25,342 nucleotides of DNA, taken from contig CAXHKQ010000340.1 in the NCBI GenBank assembly GCA_964017145.1, positions 1-25,342 of the forward strand, in the 5' to 3' direction. Source of the stretch: Agrocybe praecox. Its lineage: Eukaryota; Basidiomycota; Agaricomycetes; Agaricales; Agrocybaceae. The position numbers were made by a program, and so were the translations under genes. Below are positions 1 to 8,504 of this stretch, in pieces. A model generated the notes under the pieces. The model worked only from the letters and a program-made list of their open reading frames with translations, was not told the DNA's origin and did no database searches. Every line of letters starts with the position of its first letter. Positions within the stretch are counted from its first letter, which is position 1.

Positions 1-475
1 ACGTCAATGCTTCGCAGCATTACATACTCACGACGAAGACACCGACACCGACGTACTGTGACGTCATTGCTCGCGGGAAAAAGCTCCCGCCGAGCACGAC
101 GCCGGTGACGTCATGGATGCATGCATGACGACAACACGCCGTCCGGACCGGCCTGCAGAAGACACACCGACGCTCGCCGAATGAGAGTCGAACGATGACG
201 ACACGCGGCAACAGCACAACAGCACAGCACAGCAGTGTCAGTAACACTACACGCACACACAATCATCGGCGCGCGCGCCGACGACCCCCCAAGCCACCCA
301 CTCACGTGTCACGAGCGTGTGTGTGCCAGCCGCCAGTGTGCCAGCCAGCTGAGCGCGAAACTTGCGGTTTCGTTCGAATCCGAGTGCTGGTGTGTGTTCT
401 GTAGCGAACGAATGAGTGCATAACACATCGAATGGTTGGTGTTTATGATACGTTGAGCACACCACGAAGACTGTT
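1..475. other. GC/CA-rich upstream DNA, no gene
   Basis: This segment holds CA-rich and GC-rich simple sequence and several short overlapping open frames on both strands that look like composition by-products: none has a family motif and all are under 80 codons. The only structured part is 59-113, described separately. A GTTCGAATCC string near 372 resembles a tRNA B box, but no A box or cloverleaf surrounds it. Whether this is intergenic or an intron of a neighbouring gene cannot be told. Confidence 0.5.
59..113. promoter_or_regulatory. Two CRE motifs flanking a hairpin
   Basis: Two perfect palindromic TGACGTCA sites lie at 59-66 and 106-113. Between them 69-78 and 85-95 form an inverted repeat: GCTCGCGGGA pairs with TCCCGCCGAGC with one bulged base and a 6-nt loop. 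TGACGTCA is the cAMP-response element bound by CREB/ATF-type bZIP proteins (established knowledge). A function here is inferred from motif density only. The window itself begins with ACGTCA, possibly a third, truncated copy. Confidence 0.4.
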
Positions 476-1019
476 TTCATATTATTCCGTAAGTAGAGTA
501 GATAATATGGTAGGTAATAATTCGATAGTTATTCGTGAATGTTGCGTAGTGTTCAATTTGTTTAGTATTTGTTTGCATTGAATGAGGAATAAATAAAAGT
601 TATCTGCTTAGTAGTGGAATTTGACGCATAATGCATTATGATTTATGTTGGTTTCAATGGCTATTTTCCATCAAGAGGTTTCTGTTTTTGTGGATCACGT
701 CCCACCAAAGTCAGCAACTTCATACATTCGAACTGATTAATTCGTGCATCGTAGAAACCATAATATATTCCGCAGATTGATTGCTACCCAATAACCATGT
801 TGTGCAAAGAAGAAGAACAACAAAGGATCCAGCTAACATTATTTTGTTTATTTCTAGCTCTCGAAAAAAAATCCGATTGAGCAGGGACACATTTTGGATC
901 GACGTGAAATATTGCCTGTAGTTCATATATAACAACTTTGTATTGACATAGATATTACGGTTTCGCCTTACATGTTTTGTATATTTTCAGAGATTTTTTT
1001 TTTAAACTTTTAAACTGAC
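476..1019. other. AT-rich DNA, nothing recognised
   Basis: AT-rich, low in CA repeats, with no open frame longer than about 70 codons and no repeat structure that I can pair. The compositional switch at about 475 is sharp and matches the other AT-rich islands of the window, several of which contain mobile-element remains. Confidence 0.45.
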
Positions 1020-1166
1020 CAGTAGGGCCTGAAAAAGGCAAGAAAGGGCCTTCAAATAGGGCAGATAAAGGAAAAAGGGCGAAAAAGGGTCTAAGAAAAG
1101 GGACTATAGATGAAAAAAGGGCCTAGCGTCCGAAAAGGGCAAAAAGGGGAAAAAGAGGATAAAAAG
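1020..1166 (+). repeat. Polypurine (A/G) tract with AAAAGGGC-like units
   Basis: About 145 bp of strongly strand-asymmetric sequence made of irregularly repeated AAAGGGC, AAAAAGGG and GAAAAAGGG strings on the + strand, with few pyrimidines. It is not a perfect tandem array. Long polypurine runs can form triplex (H-) DNA or exclude nucleosomes; that is general knowledge and not shown here. It borders the SINE pair that starts near 1277. Confidence 0.7.
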
Positions 1167-1276
1167 TATAGTTCATTTAAATCGTACGGAAACGTGACGC
1201 ATAATCGTGGTTACAAATGTTCTATAGGATGAACAGGAGAAAAGGGATTTTCCCTTAACTTCCGGGCCTTGGTTAT

Positions 1277-1563
1277 GTCGTATGATGAGCATAGGGGTAG
1301 ATTGCCTGCCTCACGATGGGAAAGTCCTGGGTTCAATCATCTGTATGGTTGCGAGTTTTTTCTCTAACGATGATTCAACTAACGACTAGGGTTGCTTTTT
1401 GGAGACCTCTGGAAAACTCAAAATCAACTCTCAATATACAAGGGACGAGTAAGTTGATTTAGGGTTTTCCTTCATTAGAGAAAAAACTCGCATTCATTCA
1501 GGTGATTGAACCCAGGACTTTCCGATCGAGAGGCAGGCAATCAACCTCTATGCTCATCTCGAA
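1277..1563. mobile_element. Two tRNA-derived SINE fragments, tail to tail
   Basis: The left arm (1277-1366, + strand) has a tRNA-like head with an A-box-like TGAGCATAGGGGTAG and a degenerate B box (GGTTCAATCAT, about 1330-1340). The right arm (1475-1563) is the same head on the - strand, ending TCAACCTCTATGCTCATC. The arms are closely similar inverted copies of about 90 bp. The centre (1367-1440) matches the body of the complete SINE at 11997-12269, with an internal deletion. I see no clear target duplication around the pair, so it may be two nested or rearranged insertions or a foldback derivative. A transcript through it would form a long stem. Confidence 0.7.
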
Positions 1564-2002
1564 TGTTTGTGACAATCCATGTATTAAATTACAATTTACA
1601 GTAGCTTTTGCCAACTGTTGCGCGAATTATTATTGAATCAACACAACGAATCATTTTATTCCAAGAGTGACTCTTCAGTTCAGCTTGTCCTGAATGATTT
1701 ATATTTTTATTTTTTCAAGATTTAACGAACCTCTTTGAAGCGACCAAAGCTGGGTGCATCATTCTTGTCTGTTGCGACTAGGCCGAATAACATTAGTCAT
1801 GCCATGATTTCGATCGAGCTGTGCTTTGTTCTCCATCAAATGGCTTCACTCAAAATACGCTAAAATAATTTTCTGGTTACCACGAAATGTTGACAGGTAT
1901 CCTCCATAACATTGTAGTCTTTAGAAATAATAATTTAGATACCATCTTTGAGGTCTTATTAGATGCTTATCCTATCCATGTATCATCCCATGCTCCAACA
2001 TA
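1564..2002. other. AT-rich upstream DNA, nothing recognised
   Basis: No gene, repeat or RNA gene is visible. A 200-codon open frame at 1887-2489 begins here, but it runs from AT-rich into CA/CG-rich sequence without a change in phase-specific base use, has a Cys/Ser/Thr-rich low-complexity translation and overlaps the promoter region, so I do not call it a gene. Confidence 0.45.
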
Positions 2003-2763
2003 TTCGTTCGCTCTCTGGCTGGCCAAGTTCTCTCTCTCTCTGTCGGTCTCTGTGCTCTGCTGTATGTTGGAGCTATTCATTGGAGCTATTGCGGTATGTG
2101 TGCGGTGTGCGGTGCGTACCTTCGAAAAGCGCGCGCGCGCATCATTTGCCTCGTTCGCAGTATACACTGGCGGTTTTTCGCGCGATACCTTCAGTCGCTT
2201 CGCGGACGCTACGTCGTTGATACACACAAACGAGCACTGGCTTGAAACTCGCGCTCACTCGCCGCCGTCCGTCCGTAACAACACGAGCACGATTTTACCC
2301 CCACACACAAATACGACTCGCGACTCGCGAACGCGCAGCATCCACACACACGAAACGAAAACGACGCGACGAAGAGCTGCTCTTCTTCTGCTGGCGTCGC
2401 GCGCAACTGACCGCAACTTCTGCTGCTGCTCCTGCTGCTCACCTGCTACATTCGCGCCGGCTATCGCGGTGTGTGTGTGCGTTGGTTAGTTGTTGATTGG
2501 TGTTCGTGCGATTCGCGCGCGTCGCTTCGGGTCGGCTTCGATCGTGTTCATTCGCGTGCTGTGTGCTGTGCATTATTGCACGTTCGTGTTCTCGGGGCAG
2601 CCGCGCACAGATTTATCAATGGTTTCGGATTAGCGCGTTGCGCGAGAGTCTCGCACACACACACATATACATACACTCACGTACACGCGAACGCGAGCAG
2701 AAGCGCAAGCGAGCGCGCTCGACCGCAGCGAGTCCGATTGTCTACTGCAACAGTTTAACGGAA
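2003..2763 (+). promoter_or_regulatory. Promoter-proximal region with GAGA tract
   Basis: A CT-rich run (about 2029-2060, CTCTCTCTCTCTGTCGGTCTCTG) supplies clustered GAGA-factor-type sites, followed by CG alternations near 2131-2141 and CA-rich sequence that leads into the initiator at 2766. An isolated TCAGTC initiator match at 2191-2196 has no DPE at the right spacing and no TATA box, so it is a weaker alternative start. GAGA-factor binding is common at promoters of developmental genes in flies (established knowledge). Its use here is inferred. Confidence 0.45.
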
Positions 2764-2798
2764 TCAGTTGTACTCGTGCCGCCGACCGGAAAGGATAT
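2764..2798 (+). promoter_or_regulatory. Inr-MTE/bridge-DPE core promoter, +1 at 2766
   Basis: TCAGTT at 2764-2769 is a perfect TCAKTY initiator, with A(+1) at 2766. Exactly at +28 to +33 (2793-2798) lies GGATAT, a perfect match to the DPE consensus RGWYVT. From +18 (2783) the sequence CGACCGGAAAGG matches the MTE consensus CSARCSSAACGS at 10 of 12 positions and includes the bridge motif CGANC at +18 to +22. There is no TATA box about 30 bp upstream. DPE activity depends strictly on this spacing (known from Drosophila), so the coincidence of three elements is strong. The sense orientation points to the exon at 3959. Confidence 0.7.
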
Positions 2799-3958
2799 CT
2801 CTCTGCAAAAAATACCGAACACACACATACACTCGAAATAAACACGCATCGCAATCGAAAGTGTTCTGCGTTGCGCAACATATAGTGCCTGGAAGTCCGC
2901 CTCAACATTATTAGCACGCATCTATCAATTAAATGTGACAAGATATTGCGAATTCGCTAAACCGCGCATCATCGCCGCCTTCGTCGTTGAAAACATCAAC
3001 ATCGCGCGCATCGCATTACGCGTGTGCCGAACCCTCGTGACTTGCGCTTTATTTGCGTGTGTGTGTAGATTAATTCGACCGCCGTCGTCGTCGCCGCAGC
3101 CGAGAAAGTGAATTGTGTGCTCCATTGGCCGTACTATTTTGTGGGTGGATTGTGTGTATGTGTCAAACAATTTCAAGGACTGCGTCGTCGTCGCAAAGAA
3201 CTCAGTCACGTTGTTGTGTCTGCGGCGTGCATCGGAGCATGACTTCAGGATTATTTTGCCGAAGAGTTGCATAATTGAAATCGGACTGATTTAAGCCGCG
3301 AGTGTGTTGGATCGGGTCAAGGACTGTGTTTCTGTGAATCATCAGAATACTGTGAACAGTTTGGATTAGTGCATTATATACAAACGGAAAAAAAAAACGG
3401 CTACAGGAAAGAGTGCAACATAAATATAGTGTAGATAAATTCAGACCAAATACCCAAGTGCTCCTTCAACATACCAACACACGCCTTCATCCAAATCTCC
3501 CGGATACCGATTCCGACCTGGCGGACGAACCGGAACCGCACCAACTTCGGGTTGGTGAATACCGCTTCGACGTGGCAGGCTCCGCCACAACAGGTGTTTA
3601 AATTCAACCGCTAAAAAACCAAAACCGTTCGCTTTGGGCTGCTGTACAAAAAATCAATGTTGTTACTATCACACAAACGTCGTTTCGTTTCTGCGCACCA
3701 CAAATGAATGTCGTATGAACTTGGACGTCGTCGAGACATCGAGAGTGTGTAAGTGCCGTGCATGTGCCGTCGTTGTCGTTTTATGTTGCCTATGCTGTTG
3801 TGTATCATGCTGTCGTCTTGCACTGCTGCACCTGATCGTTGTTTTATGCACCACAATCACTCGTGAACACCCGCACTTACCCGCACACACAGCATAAAAT
3901 CATAAACACATTTTCCGGTCCGCAAACGCGCGCGCGCTTCCGCAACACGCTGGCTGAC
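2766..3958 (+). other. Putative long 5' leader with upstream ORFs
   Basis: If transcription starts at 2766 and no intron is removed, the leader is 1193 nt. It contains several upstream AUGs: a minimal start-stop at 2933-2938 (ATG TGA), a 38-codon uORF at 3158-3274, short ones near 3658 and 3706, and a 60-codon uORF at 3715-3897 whose product is rich in Cys, Val and Leu. It also contains a hairpin at 3539-3557. Long leaders with many uORFs usually imply translational control (general knowledge). An intron within the leader cannot be excluded: CAG|GTGTTT at 3591-3599 and an acceptor-like ...CACACAG at 3892 are possible sites. Confidence 0.5.
3539..3557 (+). other. RNA hairpin with UUCG-type loop in leader
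   Basis: CACCAAC (3539-3545), TTCGG (3546-3550) and GTTGGTG (3551-3557) give a perfect 7-bp stem. A slipped form closes a C(UUCG)G tetraloop, one of the most stable RNA loops. It lies about 400 nt before the main start codon, inside an open frame that has no AUG (3356-3601). Confidence 0.45.
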
Positions 3959-4574
3959 ATGCGAACACGCCTGGCCTCGCTGATCATTGTGAAACAGGAG
4001 CCACTGTCCAGCGACGGGTTTCTGGAGGCGGTCGTCGGCGATACCGCTTACCATCAACACCACCATCTGCAGAATCAGTCACAACATAACACCAGCACCT
4101 ACCTGCAGCAGCAGCAGTTCGCCGCCCATCATCCGTTACAACAGCATGCCCAATTGCACCACAACGGTCCAGAAGGCGTCCAGACCGCCGGCACTCCGCT
4201 GACCGGCAGCCGCGACGGTGGTGGTGTTGATTTTGCGCAGGCCGTCGCGGCCGCCGCTGCCGGACGGCACGGACTCTTTGCCACTCCGCCGGCAACGCCG
4301 ACGACGCACGCGCAGCACACAATTAGTGCAACATATCGCAGCATAGCGAACGGTTTTGACGACACCGTCGGCGATCCTAACAACAACCACACGGGCACTG
4401 GCACTGATAACAACAACGAGCCGGGTTGTGACAACCGAAATAGTAATAATCATAACCATTCGGTGCGATTGGGCAGCTTCGACGGGGGAGCGGCGGAAAT
4501 CAAGGCAGATTACGCGAGTAGTTTCGGTGACGGCGTCAGTGACGGTGACGCAGCAGAGTACGCCGACGTTAAAT
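3959..4574 (+). CDS. First coding exon, putative transcription regulator (partial)
   Basis: The frame is open from 3836, but 3959 is its first ATG (G at -3), which gives 205 codons plus one base before a GTATGT donor. Residues 9-16 (IIVKQEPL) contain VKQE, a perfect sumoylation consensus often found as a KxEP motif in transcription factors; IKAD (about 181-184) is a second, weaker one. Residues 31-69 are His/Gln-rich, 95-101 are an Ala run, 109-116 are Thr/Pro (ATPPATPT), and 140-168 are Asn/Thr/His-rich; the end is acidic (DGVSDGDAAEYAD). Third positions favour G/C. No DNA-binding domain is present, so it should be encoded by downstream exons outside the window. Disordered N termini of this kind occur in many insect nuclear receptors, Sox, zinc-finger and other regulators; I do not recognise which gene this is. 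I am confident that it is coding, and unsure of its identity and exact 3' end. Confidence 0.75.
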
Positions 4575-4580
4575 GTATGT
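4575..4580 (+). other. Splice donor GTATGT of the coding exon
   Basis: The exon sequence ...GTTAAAT is followed by GTATGT, a good fly-type donor, and leaves the exon in phase 1. Reading on without splicing reaches TGA at 4592-4594. The alternative donor GTGAGC at 4591 would keep 16 more bases and give phase 2. I prefer 4575 because of its match to the consensus and because the acidic, coding-like composition stops there. Confidence 0.55.
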
Positions 4581-5520
4581 ATGCGTTGGTGTGAGCATAT
4601 GGGTGAGGGGCGGGTAATCTAATGTGCAATCGAACCAAAAAATCGGCGTTATCGTTTTGGGCCGGTTGCGATTACATCATCGGTTAATCGCACACTTTTC
4701 TAATGCTCTGTTACTAATGCTGTGTGAAGTGTGAAGTGACACACCACCGGTCGGGCCGGATTCCATGCACACACTCGAATCACGCACACGCACACGTGTC
4801 TATTCTGGTGGCGGTCAATCTAAATTTACGGGCGCGACAATCCACACACACTAACACGTCCATTCGTTTTTCGTTTGCGCCTGATTTGCGCGTATGCGCA
4901 CTTTGTGATGCGTTGTCTTCGTTCAGGAGGAGCATCGTTCAACGAACCCCCCGAACGTATGTCGTCGGTGTAACCGGCAAGCGCCGTCGCCGGTTGCATT
5001 CGAGTGGTGTGCGATTTGGGGAATATATCGATTGGGTTTTTCGTTCGGCAATAAATTAATAGATGAATATGATATGATGATATTTGAATTGTATGTTATA
5101 ATAAATTGTAACCGCAGCCACATGTTTTAAATATCTTTCTACGAGACCAGGAATATAATAGCGAACAGTTCTACGTATAAAGGTTGATTAATCCCTTTAT
5201 TTCGCGGCAAGATATCTAACATGGGGATTTTAACGAGGTGATTTGAACCATTGGGCTTCAGTCAGTTGGCACAATTTGAGTCTTCTTACAAAACAAATAT
5301 CATATTCCAGCAGTTCGGGAAGAACGGCATTTTAATGAAATAAAACCATTGAACTAATGTGTTTTTCATACTCATTTGTGCATATGCTAGTTCATGTACA
5401 AGATATGTTTGATTCTACATATCTTTCCTAACATCAAATTGAAAAAATTATCATATGCAACAAGCATCTTAACTTAAAATACCAGAACTACTAGAATCAA
5501 TAAAACGGACACTCCTAGGC
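4581..5520. other. Start of large intron, nothing recognised
   Basis: CA-rich sequence up to about 5040, then an AT-rich island (5040-5520) without pairable terminal repeats or a protein-like frame. Read as intron because it follows the donor and because no terminator, poly(A) context or new promoter is evident (inference). Confidence 0.5.
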
Positions 5521-6470
5521 CAACAGCAGGCCGCCAATTTGTTTTGCTTCGCGTGCGTGCCGCGCCGGGTGCGATGATCCAGTCCAGACTTATGCAACAA
5601 TTGTCTTTTCCGCATCGCACCGACACACACACACATACACACTGGTGCAAAGCGGTTGCCAAAAATAATTCCGTTCACGACGCGGCGGCCAACATTGCGG
5701 TGTGTGTCGGTCGTCGGTCGCGTGTAAGCGTACAGATGTGCGCCCTACGCTCCACTGCGCGCTGGCGTCGTCATTGCCGACGACGACGACGACGGCGCAT
5801 GCACGCGATCAAAAATGCACCAAATCTATTTTAATCCGAAAATAGCGAGACGTCGCGCACACGCAAATGTGCGCGCATTAGTGTGCGCAATGCATGCGGT
5901 GTATGTACTGTATAGTGTATAGCATACCGTCTAATGTACTGCCGTATTTATGCACTCGCTGGCTCGCTTAGATCAACGATCGCGAGCGTATGCGTGCGTG
6001 TGTAGCGTGTTGTCTGTGGATATTGCGAATTCTCGCGGCGGCAAAATGTATGACTGTGTCTCTGCGCTCTGCGTGCGAGTATTTGCACTTGGATTATAGA
6101 TATGCTGAGCTGAGCTGCGATCGTCGTCGACCACGCGCACCAATATAATATGTGTTACAACCATAATGCGCGTGATAATGTGTGTGTGTGTGTGCGAGTA
6201 TGTGCACGCGTGCTGCATGCATGGCACGTGCGGATATGTTCGCATCGACGACGACGACGACGCCGAAGATACCGCGACCGACGACGACACTCGCATCGCG
6301 TCTCGCAGCAGAGATATGTGGGATAAATATTGTGTACATGCACACCGACGACACACACGAACAACATCAAACCCGAAAACATGCCAACGTTCGCCAGCGT
6401 TGTGAATCAGTCGACCGAGTAGCACACACACACTCGTGTGAGAGTACAGTAGCTCAAGGTGTGAATTGCT
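5521..6470. other. CA/CGA-rich intronic block
   Basis: Simple repeats dominate: a CA run near 5625-5640, CGA/CGT runs at 5776-5795 and 6247-6262, and a GT run at 6180-6194. The open frames here on both strands (for example the 152-codon - strand frame at 5973-6431) translate to His/Thr/Arg/Val repeats dictated by these tracts and are not called as genes. Confidence 0.5.
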
Positions 6471-6515
6471 GCCAGAATATGGATGGAATTCAATGTTTTT
6501 ATGCGAAATATAGTC

Positions 6516-6941
6516 TCATGAAATATGCTTTTGTTGATTGTTATGGAATTAGTTACATTGTATAGCCGAATCCAAGCAGTGGCTTCTCGAGATAAATCGT
6601 CCACACGTGAGCAAAATTCATTAATTAGGATTTATTCATAAACATCAGATTCCACTTTGGTTTCACTTATTTCATGCTATTTCTCATGCATTCTATCAAG
6701 ACAATGCATCGGAAAAAATGGATTGTCCTGGCGGAAATTAATCATGAAGATATATTTATTGTGATGGAATCATTCAGATATTATGACAGAATCCAAACAG
6801 CGACATCTCGACCTAATCTTCCACAAGTGAGCGAAATAAATTAATTCGGATTGCTTTATGAAATTATAACATTTAACTCTGGTTTCATTTATTCCATGCT
6901 ATTTTTCATGCATTCTATCAAGACAACGCATCAGCAATAAA
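6516..6941 (+). repeat. Diverged 226-bp direct tandem duplication
   Basis: Unit 1 starts at 6516 (TCATGAAATATGC) and unit 2 at 6742 (TCATGAAGATATA). Matching landmarks follow in the same order: GAATCCAAGCAG at 6569 against GAATCCAAACAG at about 6788, ATTCATTAATTAGGATT against AATAAATTAATTCGGATT, and CATGCATTCTATCAAGACAA in both copies. The copies carry many substitutions and small indels, so the duplication is old. There is no coding potential. It occupies an AT-rich island within CA-rich DNA. Confidence 0.8.
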
Positions 6942-7125
6942 ATATATTATCTTTTTGATTACATACCCATACTTATGACAGTCACTGTACTATGTGCGGC
7001 GCGTGTTTGTTTGTGCACCCGCCGCTCGGCGGTCTTGGATCATAAAGTGTAATAAACACATTCGTCGTCGTCGTCGGCCTGTGCCAAAACCGGTGGCTAT
7101 TTTCCAAACGCCGCCCCGTGTGCCT

Positions 7126-7147
7126 ACACACACACACACACACACAC
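7126..7147 (+). repeat. (AC)11 microsatellite
   Basis: A pure 22-nt dinucleotide repeat, the longest uninterrupted CA run that I found in the window. Another, (CA)9, is at 20984-21001. Confidence 0.95.
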
Positions 7148-7179
7148 TCTCACGGCAGACATGCATAGCCAGGCGTGAG

Positions 7180-7203
7180 CTCGCTCGCTCGCTCGCTCGC
7201 TCG
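7180..7203 (+). repeat. (CTCG)6 tetranucleotide array
   Basis: Six perfect CTCG units, about 30 bp after the (AC)11 run. CpG-rich and likely length-variable. Confidence 0.9.
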
Positions 7204-8129
7204 TGTTTGATTTATTTCGCAAAATCGATGCGCGCATGCATCGTCGGCCCGCTTATGCAACACACACGGAGCGGATTTTGTGGGCCGGCGGCGATGATGT
7301 TCGTTTAATTAACATTATAAAACATCGTATATGCTACGCGATATATGCTGGGCCGTCGTCTGCCGGGTGTTCAATCGTGCGCGCGCGCTCATGCACGTGA
7401 GTGTGTGTGAACGAGCGCCACCCGACTGACACGGCTGTGTGGCGGCGGACGTGGACGTGTGAAATTATAAATCCATCCGACCAGCGAAGAAGATGCACCA
7501 GCGCGATGCGCGATGCGTCGAGCGCCGAGCATATCTCATGTGACTTGACGTGCAGCAGGCACTGCGCGCTCAGCCGACGGCAGCGTGACACGGCGTGCGC
7601 GGTGTATGCAAATAAAGCGTGTGTGTGTATCTTCTATTCGAATGTGAGTTCGAACTGATGCGGCGCCGCCGCCGCCACCACCGTCGAGTTATATTAAGCT
7701 AATTGAAGCGAATAATGCGGTGTGAATACGTGAGTATGTTTTGCGCAATTATGATTAACTATCGCTAACGTTCGTATTATGTAAAATGATTGCAAGCACA
7801 CGGAAATGAATGACGCAGTGGTGGATTGAACCCCCAAACGTGTGTGTGACACACATGTGCCGCGCATACACTTGTCACATGATGGTGACGCCGCTGTTCG
7901 GCTGTCAGACCCCCCCGAATTACACGTCAATAATTCAAACCGGCCCCGAATAATGTCCGTCGCGCGATGCGATGGCGTAGGCATCACACGAGCCGAGCCA
8001 CTTGACTAATGACGTGGTACGTGGAAACCTGCGGCGACGACGAAAGTGATTACACAATGGGCAGGAGGAGAAAATCGATACACACGTGTGTGAGTGTATG
8101 ATGTGTGCGCTGATGTGATGTAGCGGTAA

Positions 8130-8137
8130 TGACGTCA
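8130..8137. promoter_or_regulatory. CRE palindrome TGACGTCA
   Basis: Perfect 8-bp CRE in the context TAATGACGTCAGCATATGG, next to an E-box-like CATATG. A further perfect copy is 367 bp downstream. Confidence 0.35.
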
Positions 8138-8496
8138 GCATATGGACCACCCACAAACCACCCACCCGCAGACAACACACAGCCAAATCGACGACGTCGA
8201 CGACGTTCCCACGGTCTACGTGAGTGTACGTGTGTGTGTGTATGAGCTTGAGTATGCATTTTCAATTACTCGCCGCTCACTCTCCCGACAATGTGTCTGT
8301 GAGTATGTGTGTGTGTGTCTGTGAAAGCACCGCGCCATGTGTGGGGAAGCCTGAAAGCGAGCGTGCGGTGGAATGGATGGGTGGATAGATTGACGCGATG
8401 GTCATGACGCCACCACCACACATGCGGTCGCATGCACACACAGACACAATAGACCGGCGGCATACATGCATGCGCGAGTGAGAGTTTTCCGGGTGA

Positions 8497-8504
8497 TGAC
8501 GTCA
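8497..8504. promoter_or_regulatory. CRE palindrome TGACGTCA
   Basis: Perfect CRE in the context GATGACGTCAGCGAGC. It shares the extended TGACGTCAGC with the copy at 8130, which makes the two intronic sites more alike than the two near the window start. Confidence 0.35.

Noticed and set aside
366..385. tRNA B-box-like GTTCGAATCC
   Set aside because: No A box at the right distance upstream and no acceptor or anticodon stems.
1887..2489. 200-codon + strand open frame
   Set aside because: Crosses unrelated compositional zones, translates to low-complexity Cys/Thr/Arg sequence in its second half, overlaps the promoter region and matches no family that I recognise.
3591..3893. Leader intron from CAG|GTGTTT to CACACAG
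   Set aside because: Would join phase 1 to phase 0 and create an immediate stop, so it cannot link the upstream frame to the main frame; as a purely noncoding intron it remains possible.
3839..3958. Upstream extension of the main coding frame
   Set aside because: The frame is open from 3836 but has no ATG before 3959; a spliced upstream exon would need a matching acceptor, and the only clear one (3892) does not fit the phase of the candidate donor at 3594.
5973..6431. 152-codon - strand open frame and overlapping + strand frames
   Set aside because: All reflect CGA and GT repeats read in different frames.
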